A stretch of 64,000 nt of DNA from Proteobacteria bacterium UBA981. Lineage in GTDB: Bacteria > Pseudomonadota > Gammaproteobacteria > Ga0077536. A program made the translations under genes and the position numbers. This document shows, piece after piece, positions 25,297-33,959 of this stretch. The stretch is taken from positions 1-64,000 of the forward strand of contig DBBP01000006.1 of the NCBI GenBank assembly GCA_002292285.1. Reading direction: 5' to 3'. A model generated the notes under the pieces. The model was given only the letters and a program-made list of their open reading frames with translations, had not been told where the DNA came from and did no database searches. How positions within the stretch are numbered: the first letter of the stretch is position 1; every line of letters starts with the position of its first letter.

Positions 25297-27369
25297 TCAA
25301 GTACGTAGATCGTCAAGAAACTCGGATTCCGGCGAAACACCAGTAACGAGTAGATGATCGCGAGCGCGAGTGCACGCCACGTATAGTAGATGGCGCTCAG
25401 TGTCGTAGACCTCTGCCAAATCGGCGTCATCCGATACGCTTTCAATCCGCTCCTGGGACGGAAGCACTTCATCATCACAAGCCATTACGGCTACCGCTCG
25501 GAATTCCAACCCCTTCGCTAGATGCATGGTACTTACTGAACACTGGCCATGAGTCGTCTCAACATGCTCATCCAGAACCTTGAACGGGAGCCCCGCACTC
25601 TGCACCGCGGCCCGTGCCCGGTCCAGTTCGCCTGATGAGCGGACAAAGATGCCAATCTCGTGCGGACGCACTGACTCGTTCTCTAGGTCTTTCAACCATT
25701 GCCCGACCGACTTCGACTCCAACTCTGCGGTGTCGAACGTCTCGATCTTTGGATTAGGTCCGTTGAACACGGAAACCGTCCCTCGACGATCATCAACATT
25801 GCCGTCTACATCCGAGACTTCTAGTCCCAACAGGCGGTCAGCATGCCTCCGGATCTGATGTGACGTCCGATAGTTGATACGCAGCGTCTGCGACCTCCCA
25901 CGAATATCCACACCAAGTGATTTCCAAGAGAACGGCGTTTGGAAGATACGTTGCCCTAAGTCTCCGGCGAAGAATAAGGCGTTCGGCCTGTCACCATCCA
26001 ATGCGGCAAGGAATCGAAGCTGCGCCACGCTGATGTCCTGTGCTTCGTCTATAACGGCAAACTCGAATGGATAATGGCGGCGGTTGCGTAGTGAGTCAGC
26101 GAGTCGCGTGAACATCTCCGACCGTGTTACTAGCCCGCGTTCTTCAAGACCTTGTCTAACCTTCTCGAAACACGACCACACAGCAGAACGTTGACCTTCT
26201 GATAGCCGCGTCTTCCTGCCTAGCCTCTTCACGTCGCGGTAATCCTCCCATGACGCCAACTGCCAAGCGTCTACGACATCTTGCCATTCACTGAGCAAGA
26301 ATCGAGAGCTAAACTTCTGCGCATCACCCCCGTGGTGTGCTTGATCCAAAAGAGACTGAATGTCGGCAGAGGAAGCAGCACTGACAGGACCGTGTTCTGA
26401 TCGATACAGCCTGTCCGCAACTGCGTCGATGGCATGAACTTCAATACGCTCGCCAAGCCGAGGTTTGTTGTTGATGAGGCGGCGCAGCTTCGTTCGCAAA
26501 GCATTCGCTAGAGTTTCCGAGAATGTCGTGAGGAGTACACGCGCCTCGGAATTTTTCTGGGCGAGACGAACCGCTCGATGGAGTGCAACGATGGTTTTTC
26601 CCGTGCCCGCTGAGCCGGAGACGCGGGCGGGACCATTGAAGTCCCGCTCGACAATTTGACGCTGAGCAGGATGAAGAAAGACAGTCCATTTATCCCACGG
26701 ATAGTCGAGTGCCTGCGCCAACGCGTCGGTATCGGTCATAACTCGGAAACGCCGTTGCGCGTCCGGGTGATCAAACGGATCGCCGCCAGAAATCTCGGGC
26801 TGCAGGATTGCCGGTTGTCCACCCGTCGCAAGCTCCAGCAGTGCCTCTGCTGCTTCGCTCGGAAGATGGTCCGCCAGATTTAGTAGCGTGTCCTCGTTGG
26901 CTGCACGAACGTCTGCCACCCACTCCTGTGGCACGCCATACTTGAGGAGTTCTTCGTCCTCCATATGCTCAAACAAGGCGGGCTTCGAAGCGGGAAGCAC
27001 TTCCTCCTCAACGTACTTCGGAACGGTAATCTTCTGTACCGTTTCACGTATCTCAACGAGTTGCGCTGCGCCGGTCTTGGGATGCGTTTCCAGCTTTCGG
27101 CGCTCTGCCCACTTGTACGCTTTGTCGTGATGATCGACATAGCAGAGCAGGAGACCTTCCGAGGTGCGATGAACAATGACCCGAACATCTCGGCTGACCC
27201 GAACCGACCAGAAGTTTGGGTCACGAGCTGCGCTGAGCTTATGGAGCTGTAATCCGGGGTTAGCCGGATTCAGTTGCAGATCGAATGCGGTCGTTTTTAC
27301 GTTCTTCTGCTCGTCGCCGGTCAGTTTGCCGAGGCTGTCCGTGAAAGTGTCCGCGATCCGGAATTGCAT
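25297..27369 (-). CDS. SF1 (UvrD-like) helicase with N-terminal RelE/ParE-like domain
   Basis: 690 residues. Residues 1-~95 read as a RelE/ParE-like fold: an early TFTDSLGKLTGDEQ helix, the PGLQLHKL segment, a WSVRVSRDVRVIVHR strand pair, and an HHDKAYKWAERR ending. A helical linker (~110-215) follows, then an SF1A helicase core: Walker A GSAGTGKT, Walker B VIDEAQD, motif III FFAGDLGQRIF, motif IV RINYRTS, motif V STMHLAKGLEF and motif VI YVACTRARD. The start shares one base with the methyltransferase stop, so the two are translationally coupled. Whether the RelE-like part is a nuclease, a ribosome-directed toxin or only a binding module cannot be told. I infer a defence role from the neighbours. 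Confidence 0.88.
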   Translation of the reverse strand: MQFRIADTFTDSLGKLTGDEQKNVKTTAFDLQLNPANPGLQLHKLSAARDPNFWSVRVSRDVRVIVHRTSEGLLLCYVDHHDKAYKWAERRKLETHPKTGAAQLVEIRETVQKITVPKYVEEEVLPASKPALFEHMEDEELLKYGVPQEWVADVRAANEDTLLNLADHLPSEAAEALLELATGGQPAILQPEISGGDPFDHPDAQRRFRVMTDTDALAQALDYPWDKWTVFLHPAQRQIVERDFNGPARVSGSAGTGKTIVALHRAVRLAQKNSEARVLLTTFSETLANALRTKLRRLINNKPRLGERIEVHAIDAVADRLYRSEHGPVSAASSADIQSLLDQAHHGGDAQKFSSRFLLSEWQDVVDAWQLASWEDYRDVKRLGRKTRLSEGQRSAVWSCFEKVRQGLEERGLVTRSEMFTRLADSLRNRRHYPFEFAVIDEAQDISVAQLRFLAALDGDRPNALFFAGDLGQRIFQTPFSWKSLGVDIRGRSQTLRINYRTSHQIRRHADRLLGLEVSDVDGNVDDRRGTVSVFNGPNPKIETFDTAELESKSVGQWLKDLENESVRPHEIGIFVRSSGELDRARAAVQSAGLPFKVLDEHVETTHGQCSVSTMHLAKGLEFRAVAVMACDDEVLPSQERIESVSDDADLAEVYDTERHLLYVACTRARDHLLVTGVSPESEFLDDLRT

Positions 27370-30182
27370 CAGCTCACCCGAAATACTTTCATCACTTCGT
27401 CGCCCAGATGGTTGATTACCTTGACTGCAATCCGACCAGATACTGGCTTCGTGAATGGTCGCGATGTATCACTATTTAAGCTCGCCCAGGCGTCTTCGTT
27501 GATCTCTGCTTTTAGGGTCGTCTTCAACGCCTTGTACGGGTCGTTTGCGCCTAAGAAGTATGCATGCCGAACGAAGAAGCTCTCCTCGTTATAGTCCGTG
27601 TCAATAAACCAGCAGGCGATTCCATTCGGTCCATCCGACCGCACTTCGCCGGTCTGCGGGTGAAACACGTCCACCCCATTTACTTTGACTTGAATCTGGT
27701 CCTCTTCCGATTCAACGATGTCAATATCCGGCTCGCCAAAGATGACGAACAAGTTACCCCTGCCGGTATTCTTGAGATCATCCGCCATGTGCAGGTCAGC
27801 ATTCATACGAGCTTTCAGCACAGGAATGCGACCGAGCTTATTGAGCTCCGCCGAGTGCGCGTCGTAGTTGAATGCGCAAGTAATCAGAACGTCGAAGTCA
27901 GCGTCACCAGCCTCGCGGGCTGCAAGGACGAGATCGGGCCGCGATACAGTTCCAAACTCGGAACCGATTAATATGGCTGCTCGCTTCTCGGAGCCGGTTG
28001 CAACTTTCTCCTCACCCGTCGCTCCTTCGATGTAACGACCTTCTGCGCAGATAAGGTCTCCGGCCCAAGGAGTAAGGGAGGTAAAAATGATGCGGTCGTC
28101 CTTATGCGCCTGCTGAACCCCGGCTGTCTTGAGGTTTTCGAGGATCATCTGAACGAAATCGATTTCTTCCCCGTAGCGACCGTGGGCATCGGCAACGTTG
28201 TCGATCAGTTCGTCGTTTTCTCCTACTGCCAGTACCCGGTGCGGTGAAAGACTTTCCACTGTGAATGGACCTGCGACACGAACAACGCCAGCATCCTCAT
28301 AGGGCTTGTCGTAGAGGTATTCGGAATTGGCTTTTGCGGCGATTGATGCATCGATCTCCTTCTGCCGTGCAATGCGGCGCTCCCACCACTCCGAGTGTAG
28401 CCGAATCGTCTCTTGGGACCAGCCATCTTCAGGCTCACGTGGAATCTCCCACTCTTGCCAGTTCTGTTTCAGGACTTCGTTTAGTTGTCCCTGCAATGGT
28501 TCAAGAGTCTCCTCGAACGTTTCCCAGATAGTATCGAGCTCGGCGTTGGCAACAATTGCGGCGAGCGTTATTCGTGGCACTCGTTGATAGACGAACCCTT
28601 GTCGGATGTTGCCGTAGGACGCGCCACGAGACGGCGAGGACTGAGTCACTTTAGCCTCTCTAGCTTTTCCGGCAGAACTATCCGCCAGCAAGTAGTACGG
28701 ATAGCGAGCGCCCATAATTCGACCACGGGCCAAAGCCAGTGCCACACGCGAAGTATCAATTGTTATCCATCGACGACCCCACTGTTCGGCGACATACGCA
28801 CTAGTTCCACCACCACATGTCGGGTCAAGGACCAAGTCCCCAGGGTCCGTCGTCATCAGGATGCAGCGCTGCACAATCTTGGTATTTGTTTGAACAACAT
28901 AAACTTTGTCAGAAGCAAAACTGGATGCCGTGTCCGACCAATGGTTCGTCAACGGCGTATACGCAAAGTCGTTGTAGAACTTGATCTGCCACAAAGTAGA
29001 CTTTGTAGCAGCGAGGCGATCTGCCTTCTTTAGTCGCTCAATCCCCTCTGGAGTAGTACCCCACCATCTCTTGCCCGGGTTAAATTGCCGCCCCTGAAAA
29101 TCAATCTCGTATCTACTCCCTGGACCGGGTTTACTGATATCCATGTGTCGGTAGAGGCTAGCTGCTTCCGGTAACTTTCCGGTTGCTTTCTCGGTTCGCG
29201 TCAAAGAGCGGCGCTCTCCTCTTTCAAGCCGAATCATCGAATATGCAGCGGCTGCAGCATCCGTCTGCGGGCGCTCAATGTTCAGCTTGCGAAACTTGAG
29301 CTTGGCGGGGTTCTTGGCGTACCAAAGAACATAATCACCAACAGTTGCCAGACCTTCCGCTTGAGCCAATCCCGAGTTTGAGACGAATTGAATAATTGAC
29401 TTAAAGCTATCTTCACCAAACACTTCGTCTAACAGCACGCGAACCCGATGGAGGTTTTCATCCCCGATTTGCACAAAGATAGAGCCAGAGTCTGCTAATA
29501 AGTCTCGCGCCACAGTCAGGCGGTCCCTTAGATACGTGAGGTAAGAGTGAATTCCATCTCGCCACGTATCGCGAAATGCCTTGACCTGTTCCGGTTCGCG
29601 GGTGATGTGTTCGACACTGCCATCCTTTACGTCACGGCTTGTCGTTGACCATTGAAAATTCGAGTTGAATTTGATGCCATACGGGGGGTCGAGATAGATA
29701 CACTGTACTTGCCCGCGCAATCCTTCGCGTTCTGCCAACGACGCCATAACGTGAAGGCTATCGCCCAGAATCATGCGATTGGTCCAGTTCGCGTCGTGTT
29801 GGTAGAACTCGGTCTTGTCACTGTCGTCGGGTAGACCGTTGAAGTCAGAGAAGAGATCGATTTGTTCGGCGTCAACCTTGTTGTTTGCTTGCGTACGTTT
29901 CAGCAGATCATCGATCAAGAATTTGGGGTGCACCTTTTCTTGGATGTAGATCGGCGGCGCGTGCGCGATTAAGTCGGACCAGTCCTGTTCGTCCTTGCCG
30001 CGCCAGACAAGCTGAGGGTCGAGATCGCGATCACGCCGCTGGTAGGCAATCCGTACTGAGCTCTGCTCCTCCTTCTGCATGATTGACTGGTGTTCGGCGG
30101 TCGGAATATTTTTGCGCGTTGCTTCCTCGTGGGTCAGCGACTTAACGGATTTCCGGCTCGACGTTTTCGTTCTTTTAGCCAT
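27369..30182 (-). CDS. type III-like site-specific DNA methyltransferase (Mod)
   Basis: 937 residues. The catalytic motif IV DPPYG (in IYLDPPYGIKF) comes before the SAM-binding motif I (LVLDPTCGGGTSAYV). This is the beta-class order of type III Mod enzymes, which make N6-methyladenine. Long N- and C-terminal parts surround the core; the region ~560-640 is helical and charged and may contact the restriction subunit or serve as target recognition. AGAGGA stands 6 bases before the ATG. It starts 10 bases after the restriction gene stop and overlaps the helicase gene by one base. It would protect host DNA; the target sequence is not predictable here. Confidence 0.93.
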   Translation of the reverse strand: MAKRTKTSSRKSVKSLTHEEATRKNIPTAEHQSIMQKEEQSSVRIAYQRRDRDLDPQLVWRGKDEQDWSDLIAHAPPIYIQEKVHPKFLIDDLLKRTQANNKVDAEQIDLFSDFNGLPDDSDKTEFYQHDANWTNRMILGDSLHVMASLAEREGLRGQVQCIYLDPPYGIKFNSNFQWSTTSRDVKDGSVEHITREPEQVKAFRDTWRDGIHSYLTYLRDRLTVARDLLADSGSIFVQIGDENLHRVRVLLDEVFGEDSFKSIIQFVSNSGLAQAEGLATVGDYVLWYAKNPAKLKFRKLNIERPQTDAAAAAYSMIRLERGERRSLTRTEKATGKLPEAASLYRHMDISKPGPGSRYEIDFQGRQFNPGKRWWGTTPEGIERLKKADRLAATKSTLWQIKFYNDFAYTPLTNHWSDTASSFASDKVYVVQTNTKIVQRCILMTTDPGDLVLDPTCGGGTSAYVAEQWGRRWITIDTSRVALALARGRIMGARYPYYLLADSSAGKAREAKVTQSSPSRGASYGNIRQGFVYQRVPRITLAAIVANAELDTIWETFEETLEPLQGQLNEVLKQNWQEWEIPREPEDGWSQETIRLHSEWWERRIARQKEIDASIAAKANSEYLYDKPYEDAGVVRVAGPFTVESLSPHRVLAVGENDELIDNVADAHGRYGEEIDFVQMILENLKTAGVQQAHKDDRIIFTSLTPWAGDLICAEGRYIEGATGEEKVATGSEKRAAILIGSEFGTVSRPDLVLAAREAGDADFDVLITCAFNYDAHSAELNKLGRIPVLKARMNADLHMADDLKNTGRGNLFVIFGEPDIDIVESEEDQIQVKVNGVDVFHPQTGEVRSDGPNGIACWFIDTDYNEESFFVRHAYFLGANDPYKALKTTLKAEINEDAWASLNSDTSRPFTKPVSGRIAVKVINHLGDEVMKVFRVS

Positions 30183-30192
30183 CTCGATTCCT

Positions 30193-33100
30193 CTACACTA
30201 CGGTCTCTGCCGCGACGGCATCAATCATCTTGTCGAACGCCGCTTCCACCTTCGCAGCGAAGTCGGATTGCATCTCATAGACATCGGTGAATTCAGCAAA
30301 GCACCAACGTCCGTAACCGCCGTGGTTGTTAACGCCGGGTATCCAATAAGTCTCCATGGTGTTCTTCTTGTCCTTCGCATCCTCACGGCGAAACCCCTTG
30401 ATCTCGACGATGAGATGCAAGAGATCGTCATCGCCATGGCCGTCGTCCACAAGGACGATGAAGTCCGGTATGTATTTGCGCATCTCTGACCCATAGCGAT
30501 AAGGCACATCGAGCCCGAGGTTGTGATTTTTCACGTAAGCCTTTACTCGCGGGTGGGATTCGGCGACACGACAGAATTCCCGCTCCCACTCACTGTCGAG
30601 AATTGCCCAATTGACGTGGCACCGTCGGGGGTCGGTCTCGTGGCGGTCAGTCTTCGACGTGTTGAAGCTCACATGCGCCGTGGAACTAGAAGGGTTATAC
30701 GGGTCGAGGACGGCAAAGATTCTTCGTCCTTTCTTAGTCTCTGAGCGGTTAATACCAAGCATGATGCGCTGACACGCCATGTCCGCGATCATCTTGTACT
30801 TGAGTTGCGCCGGATACGTCTTACCTTTGCATACCAGATGCTCTTGCAGCCATTGCCGAGTAATCCGTTTCAATTGTCCGAACAGATGGAGCTTGGGGTC
30901 ACCGTTCTCGTCCCGCCATCTCGTTAGCAGCAGATGAGACGTTAGCTCATAGACGACTTGAGACGGACGAACGTCACCAGTGTGTACAAGATTAAGGTCA
31001 ACGGGTTCACCAATGATCCCAGAATTCTGCGTTTCCGTTGCTCCGATCAAATCTGGCGTTAACTCAAGGGTCGAGTCATTGGTGAACTCGGCTGTCAACC
31101 GGTCTTCTGGAAGTTCGGTTCTGTATCCAGCAACGCGGGGAAAGTGAATTTCGAGGTCGTCTCGCTCTGGACGAACTGCTCGAACGTGAATGGTTTCCCT
31201 CGGAGGTGCTGGTGTCGCGACGACCGGCTTCGCCGTGAAGTCAAAAGGGATTCCCAGAACGTCAGCGTATTCGACGTTGAATCGGTCTTCTTCATTCAAG
31301 TCGTAGGATTGCCTGCGCAGCGCACGCCCGATTACCTGCTCGCAGAGCAATTGAGTTCCGAACGCACGCACGCCCAGGACGTGGGTAACGGTATTGGCGT
31401 CCCATCCTTCGGTCAGCATGGATACAGAGACGACACAGCGAATCGAGTCACCCAGGCGATTTGGCTTGCCCACGGTGTTCATCACTTCACGGAGCAAGTC
31501 CTGGTCGGAGATGTTCTCTGCCTGGCCGCGATCGCCAGTGCGCTCGATAATCTCGCGCCGGAAACGTTCGATTTCATCTTCCGCTATGTTTCGGAAGTTC
31601 TTATCAAGTGCATCGCCAGACTCAAGCTGCTCGCTGTCAATCAATAGGGTCTTGGGTCTCCCTAACGCATTGCCGTGCTCGTCATGGTTCTGGAAGAGGG
31701 GTAGCTTGCCGAACTCTAGCTGCGTCGTTCCATTTTCGTTTTGCCGCTGGAACCCCGAGATGTAGTCGTATACGAGCTTCGAGGTAGCGGTGTTATTGCA
31801 CACGACGATGAAGCAAGGCGGCACGCTGATGCCTGCCTGTTGCCAGAGGTCGAATGTGAGCTTGTAGTGTCCATACAGTGCATCCATTGCTGTGAGGAGT
31901 TGTGTTGGCAGACTCAGAGGGTTCAGGGTTGCGCCTTTTCCTCTGCCCTTTTTTGGCATCTTCGTGCGAATGTGTTCCCAGAGATTTCGGAACATCGGCA
32001 TCTCATCGCGATGAATCAGATTGTCGGCGACGGGGACTCGCGGGAGTTTTACGATACCGCACTCAATCGCATCCATCAGCGAGAAATCACTCATGGTCCA
32101 GGGGAACAGTGTCCCTTCGGCATAGCCGGAACCGCTCAAGAAGAATGGGGTCGCGGACAGGTCAATCACGCGGGTGACACCGAGCTTGCGATTGACCGAT
32201 TCCAGGCCCGAAATCCAGACCCTCGCTGCCTCTTTGTTTTTTTGCGCTTCTTTCTTATCGTCTCCTTTCAGGTCGCCTTCCAGTTCTTCGCCCGGCTTCT
32301 CCCGATAGCAGTGATGTGCCTCGTCATTTAGTACGAGGATATTCTTGATACCCATTAGTCCGGGCATCACGCGCTGTAGCATATGCCCTTCGGTTTCCAC
32401 GGTATTCAGTGCGTCGCCTCGACCCTGGAGAAGCGACCGGCCTCCTTTTGACAGGTCTATTCGCTCCCGAGGCTTGAATGCGTGGTAATTGGTAATGACG
32501 ATTTTAGCGTGGTCGAGGTTAGCCAGCATGTCACCCGGCACAAGTTCGCGACTTTCGTAGTAGCTGTCGGGGTCGTTTGGATGAAGAACACGTAAGCGGT
32601 CACGGATGGTCAGGCCCGGCGCGACGATGAGAAACCCCCGAGTGAATCGCTTGCTCTGAGGATGCCGGACCGCATTGATGGTCTGCCAAGCGATCAGCAT
32701 CGCCATGACGGTTGTCTTCCCTGCTCCCGTTGCTAGCTTTAGCGCAAGACGCATCAACTCGGGGTTCGCGTCGTTGTTGGCATTGGCGAGATGGTCAAGG
32801 AATCTCTTACCAACATTTCCGACCTGGGGTGCAACCTCGGTAAGCCAGATCGCGGTCTCAGCCGCTTCCACCTGACAGAAGAACGGTCGGATATCGCTGA
32901 AATGGTGATCTCGCCAGTGCTGGAGCAGCCGAGCCGATTCCGGCGTGACCCCCCACTGATTAGGGTTCGGTAGCTTCCTCCACTGGTCAACTTCGCGACG
33001 AACGCCGTTGATGACCGCCGTGTGGTCGTACTGCTGATCTGTGGTTGAGAGCCCCTTGCCCTCATCGAACAGGAGAGATTTCTGCTTCGATGCTCCCCTT

Positions 33101-33258
33101 TGCTTCTTTGGCTTCGGGATCGGGGTAATGAATTCTGCGCGACGGCGGGTTTCGAGGATCTGCTGAGTCGGCTGACCCGTTTCATCCAGTTCCCAATGTC
33201 TGCTCGGGTCGTCGTATGGAGAATTGAGTATCGGTTTCTCGAAGAACGGATTATCCAT
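30193..33258 (-). CDS. type III-like restriction subunit (SF2 helicase-nuclease, BPTD_3080-like)
   Basis: 1021 residues from ATG 33258 (MDNPFFEKPILNSPY), chosen because relatives start with this segment; a start 11 codons upstream also exists. SF2 helicase motifs are Walker A ATGAGKTT, the Walker B variant LNDEAHH, motif III LSATPFFL, and a late VIGRALRR (motif VI). The C-terminus has a PD-(D/E)xK nuclease signature, YIPDFIVL followed by LIVEIKGFR. It cuts unmodified DNA after translocation, working with the Mod subunit encoded next. It is the first gene of the cargo, separated from ginD by ~270 bases that should hold its promoter. Confidence 0.92.
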   Translation of the reverse strand: MDNPFFEKPILNSPYDDPSRHWELDETGQPTQQILETRRRAEFITPIPKPKKQRGASKQKSLLFDEGKGLSTTDQQYDHTAVINGVRREVDQWRKLPNPNQWGVTPESARLLQHWRDHHFSDIRPFFCQVEAAETAIWLTEVAPQVGNVGKRFLDHLANANNDANPELMRLALKLATGAGKTTVMAMLIAWQTINAVRHPQSKRFTRGFLIVAPGLTIRDRLRVLHPNDPDSYYESRELVPGDMLANLDHAKIVITNYHAFKPRERIDLSKGGRSLLQGRGDALNTVETEGHMLQRVMPGLMGIKNILVLNDEAHHCYREKPGEELEGDLKGDDKKEAQKNKEAARVWISGLESVNRKLGVTRVIDLSATPFFLSGSGYAEGTLFPWTMSDFSLMDAIECGIVKLPRVPVADNLIHRDEMPMFRNLWEHIRTKMPKKGRGKGATLNPLSLPTQLLTAMDALYGHYKLTFDLWQQAGISVPPCFIVVCNNTATSKLVYDYISGFQRQNENGTTQLEFGKLPLFQNHDEHGNALGRPKTLLIDSEQLESGDALDKNFRNIAEDEIERFRREIIERTGDRGQAENISDQDLLREVMNTVGKPNRLGDSIRCVVSVSMLTEGWDANTVTHVLGVRAFGTQLLCEQVIGRALRRQSYDLNEEDRFNVEYADVLGIPFDFTAKPVVATPAPPRETIHVRAVRPERDDLEIHFPRVAGYRTELPEDRLTAEFTNDSTLELTPDLIGATETQNSGIIGEPVDLNLVHTGDVRPSQVVYELTSHLLLTRWRDENGDPKLHLFGQLKRITRQWLQEHLVCKGKTYPAQLKYKMIADMACQRIMLGINRSETKKGRRIFAVLDPYNPSSSTAHVSFNTSKTDRHETDPRRCHVNWAILDSEWEREFCRVAESHPRVKAYVKNHNLGLDVPYRYGSEMRKYIPDFIVLVDDGHGDDDLLHLIVEIKGFRREDAKDKKNTMETYWIPGVNNHGGYGRWCFAEFTDVYEMQSDFAAKVEAAFDKMIDAVAAETVV

Positions 33259-33532
33259 TGAATGCCGCCCCAGCCTGCCCGATTCTGGCATCCGAACGCA
33301 CGGACACGTGGGGGGCGACCCGCGATGTTGTGGCTTCAGTCATTTCCGTCCTCGCTCTGCTGGTTGCTCCCAAGCCTGATCCACTTCTTGTTCGCCGAAT
33401 TTCCATCGGCGACCGAACTTGTGGCTGAGCTTTTGACCGGCGTTCGATTCATTTATACACAGTAAACCGTCCCAGGCCGTCAAAGATTCGTTTTTCTGAG
33501 TCAGTTCGGAAAAACCAAGTAGGCCAGCCCTT

Positions 33533-33958
33533 TTAGATTGTCGTTTGGCCCCTATTTACGGGAGGCAAAGGACGATTCAGAAAGCGATGGTCTATCCCCC
33601 GAGTGTGGGCGTTGTAGGCCCAGCGCGCAAACTGCTCCAACAGTCGGCTATTCTCCGAATCGAGTCGCTTGTTTTCTGTTTCAAGCCGAGCAATGCGATC
33701 CAGTGCTATTTGCAACTGTGGTGATGTGACCCTGCGAACATTTCCGTCATGCCCCGACAGTTCATTTTTCCTGAGTGCAAAAGCATGACGTATGCGCTCG
33801 TGCCGGTATAGCGCTTGTCGGGAATACCGATTAAACATTCGTATTTCGATTGCATCGATTAGCAGTTCCCAACCTAGCTTTCCCGACCAACCGTCAAGAA
33901 TCTCAACAATCTGTTTGATTTCGGCGTCGCCAAGATTTTTGGAGCGTTTCTGAGCCAT
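33533..33958 (-). CDS. ginD: GinD-like small coiled-coil protein of the recombinase operon
   Basis: 141 residues from ATG 33958, which lies one base after the ginC stop with GGAG eight bases upstream; an earlier in-frame start at 33982 would overlap ginC. The N-terminal half is basic with short helices (GDAEIKQIVEILDGW). Residues ~85-115 form a heptad coiled coil (IARLETENKRLDSENSRLL). GInt elements encode a small putative helix-loop-helix protein at this place that is required for excision and integration, probably as a DNA-bending or directionality factor. Size, position and composition fit; sequence identity to known GinD was not tested. Confidence 0.75.
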   Translation of the reverse strand: MAQKRSKNLGDAEIKQIVEILDGWSGKLGWELLIDAIEIRMFNRYSRQALYRHERIRHAFALRKNELSGHDGNVRRVTSPQLQIALDRIARLETENKRLDSENSRLLEQFARWAYNAHTRGIDHRFLNRPLPPVNRGQTTI

Positions 33959-33959
33959 A

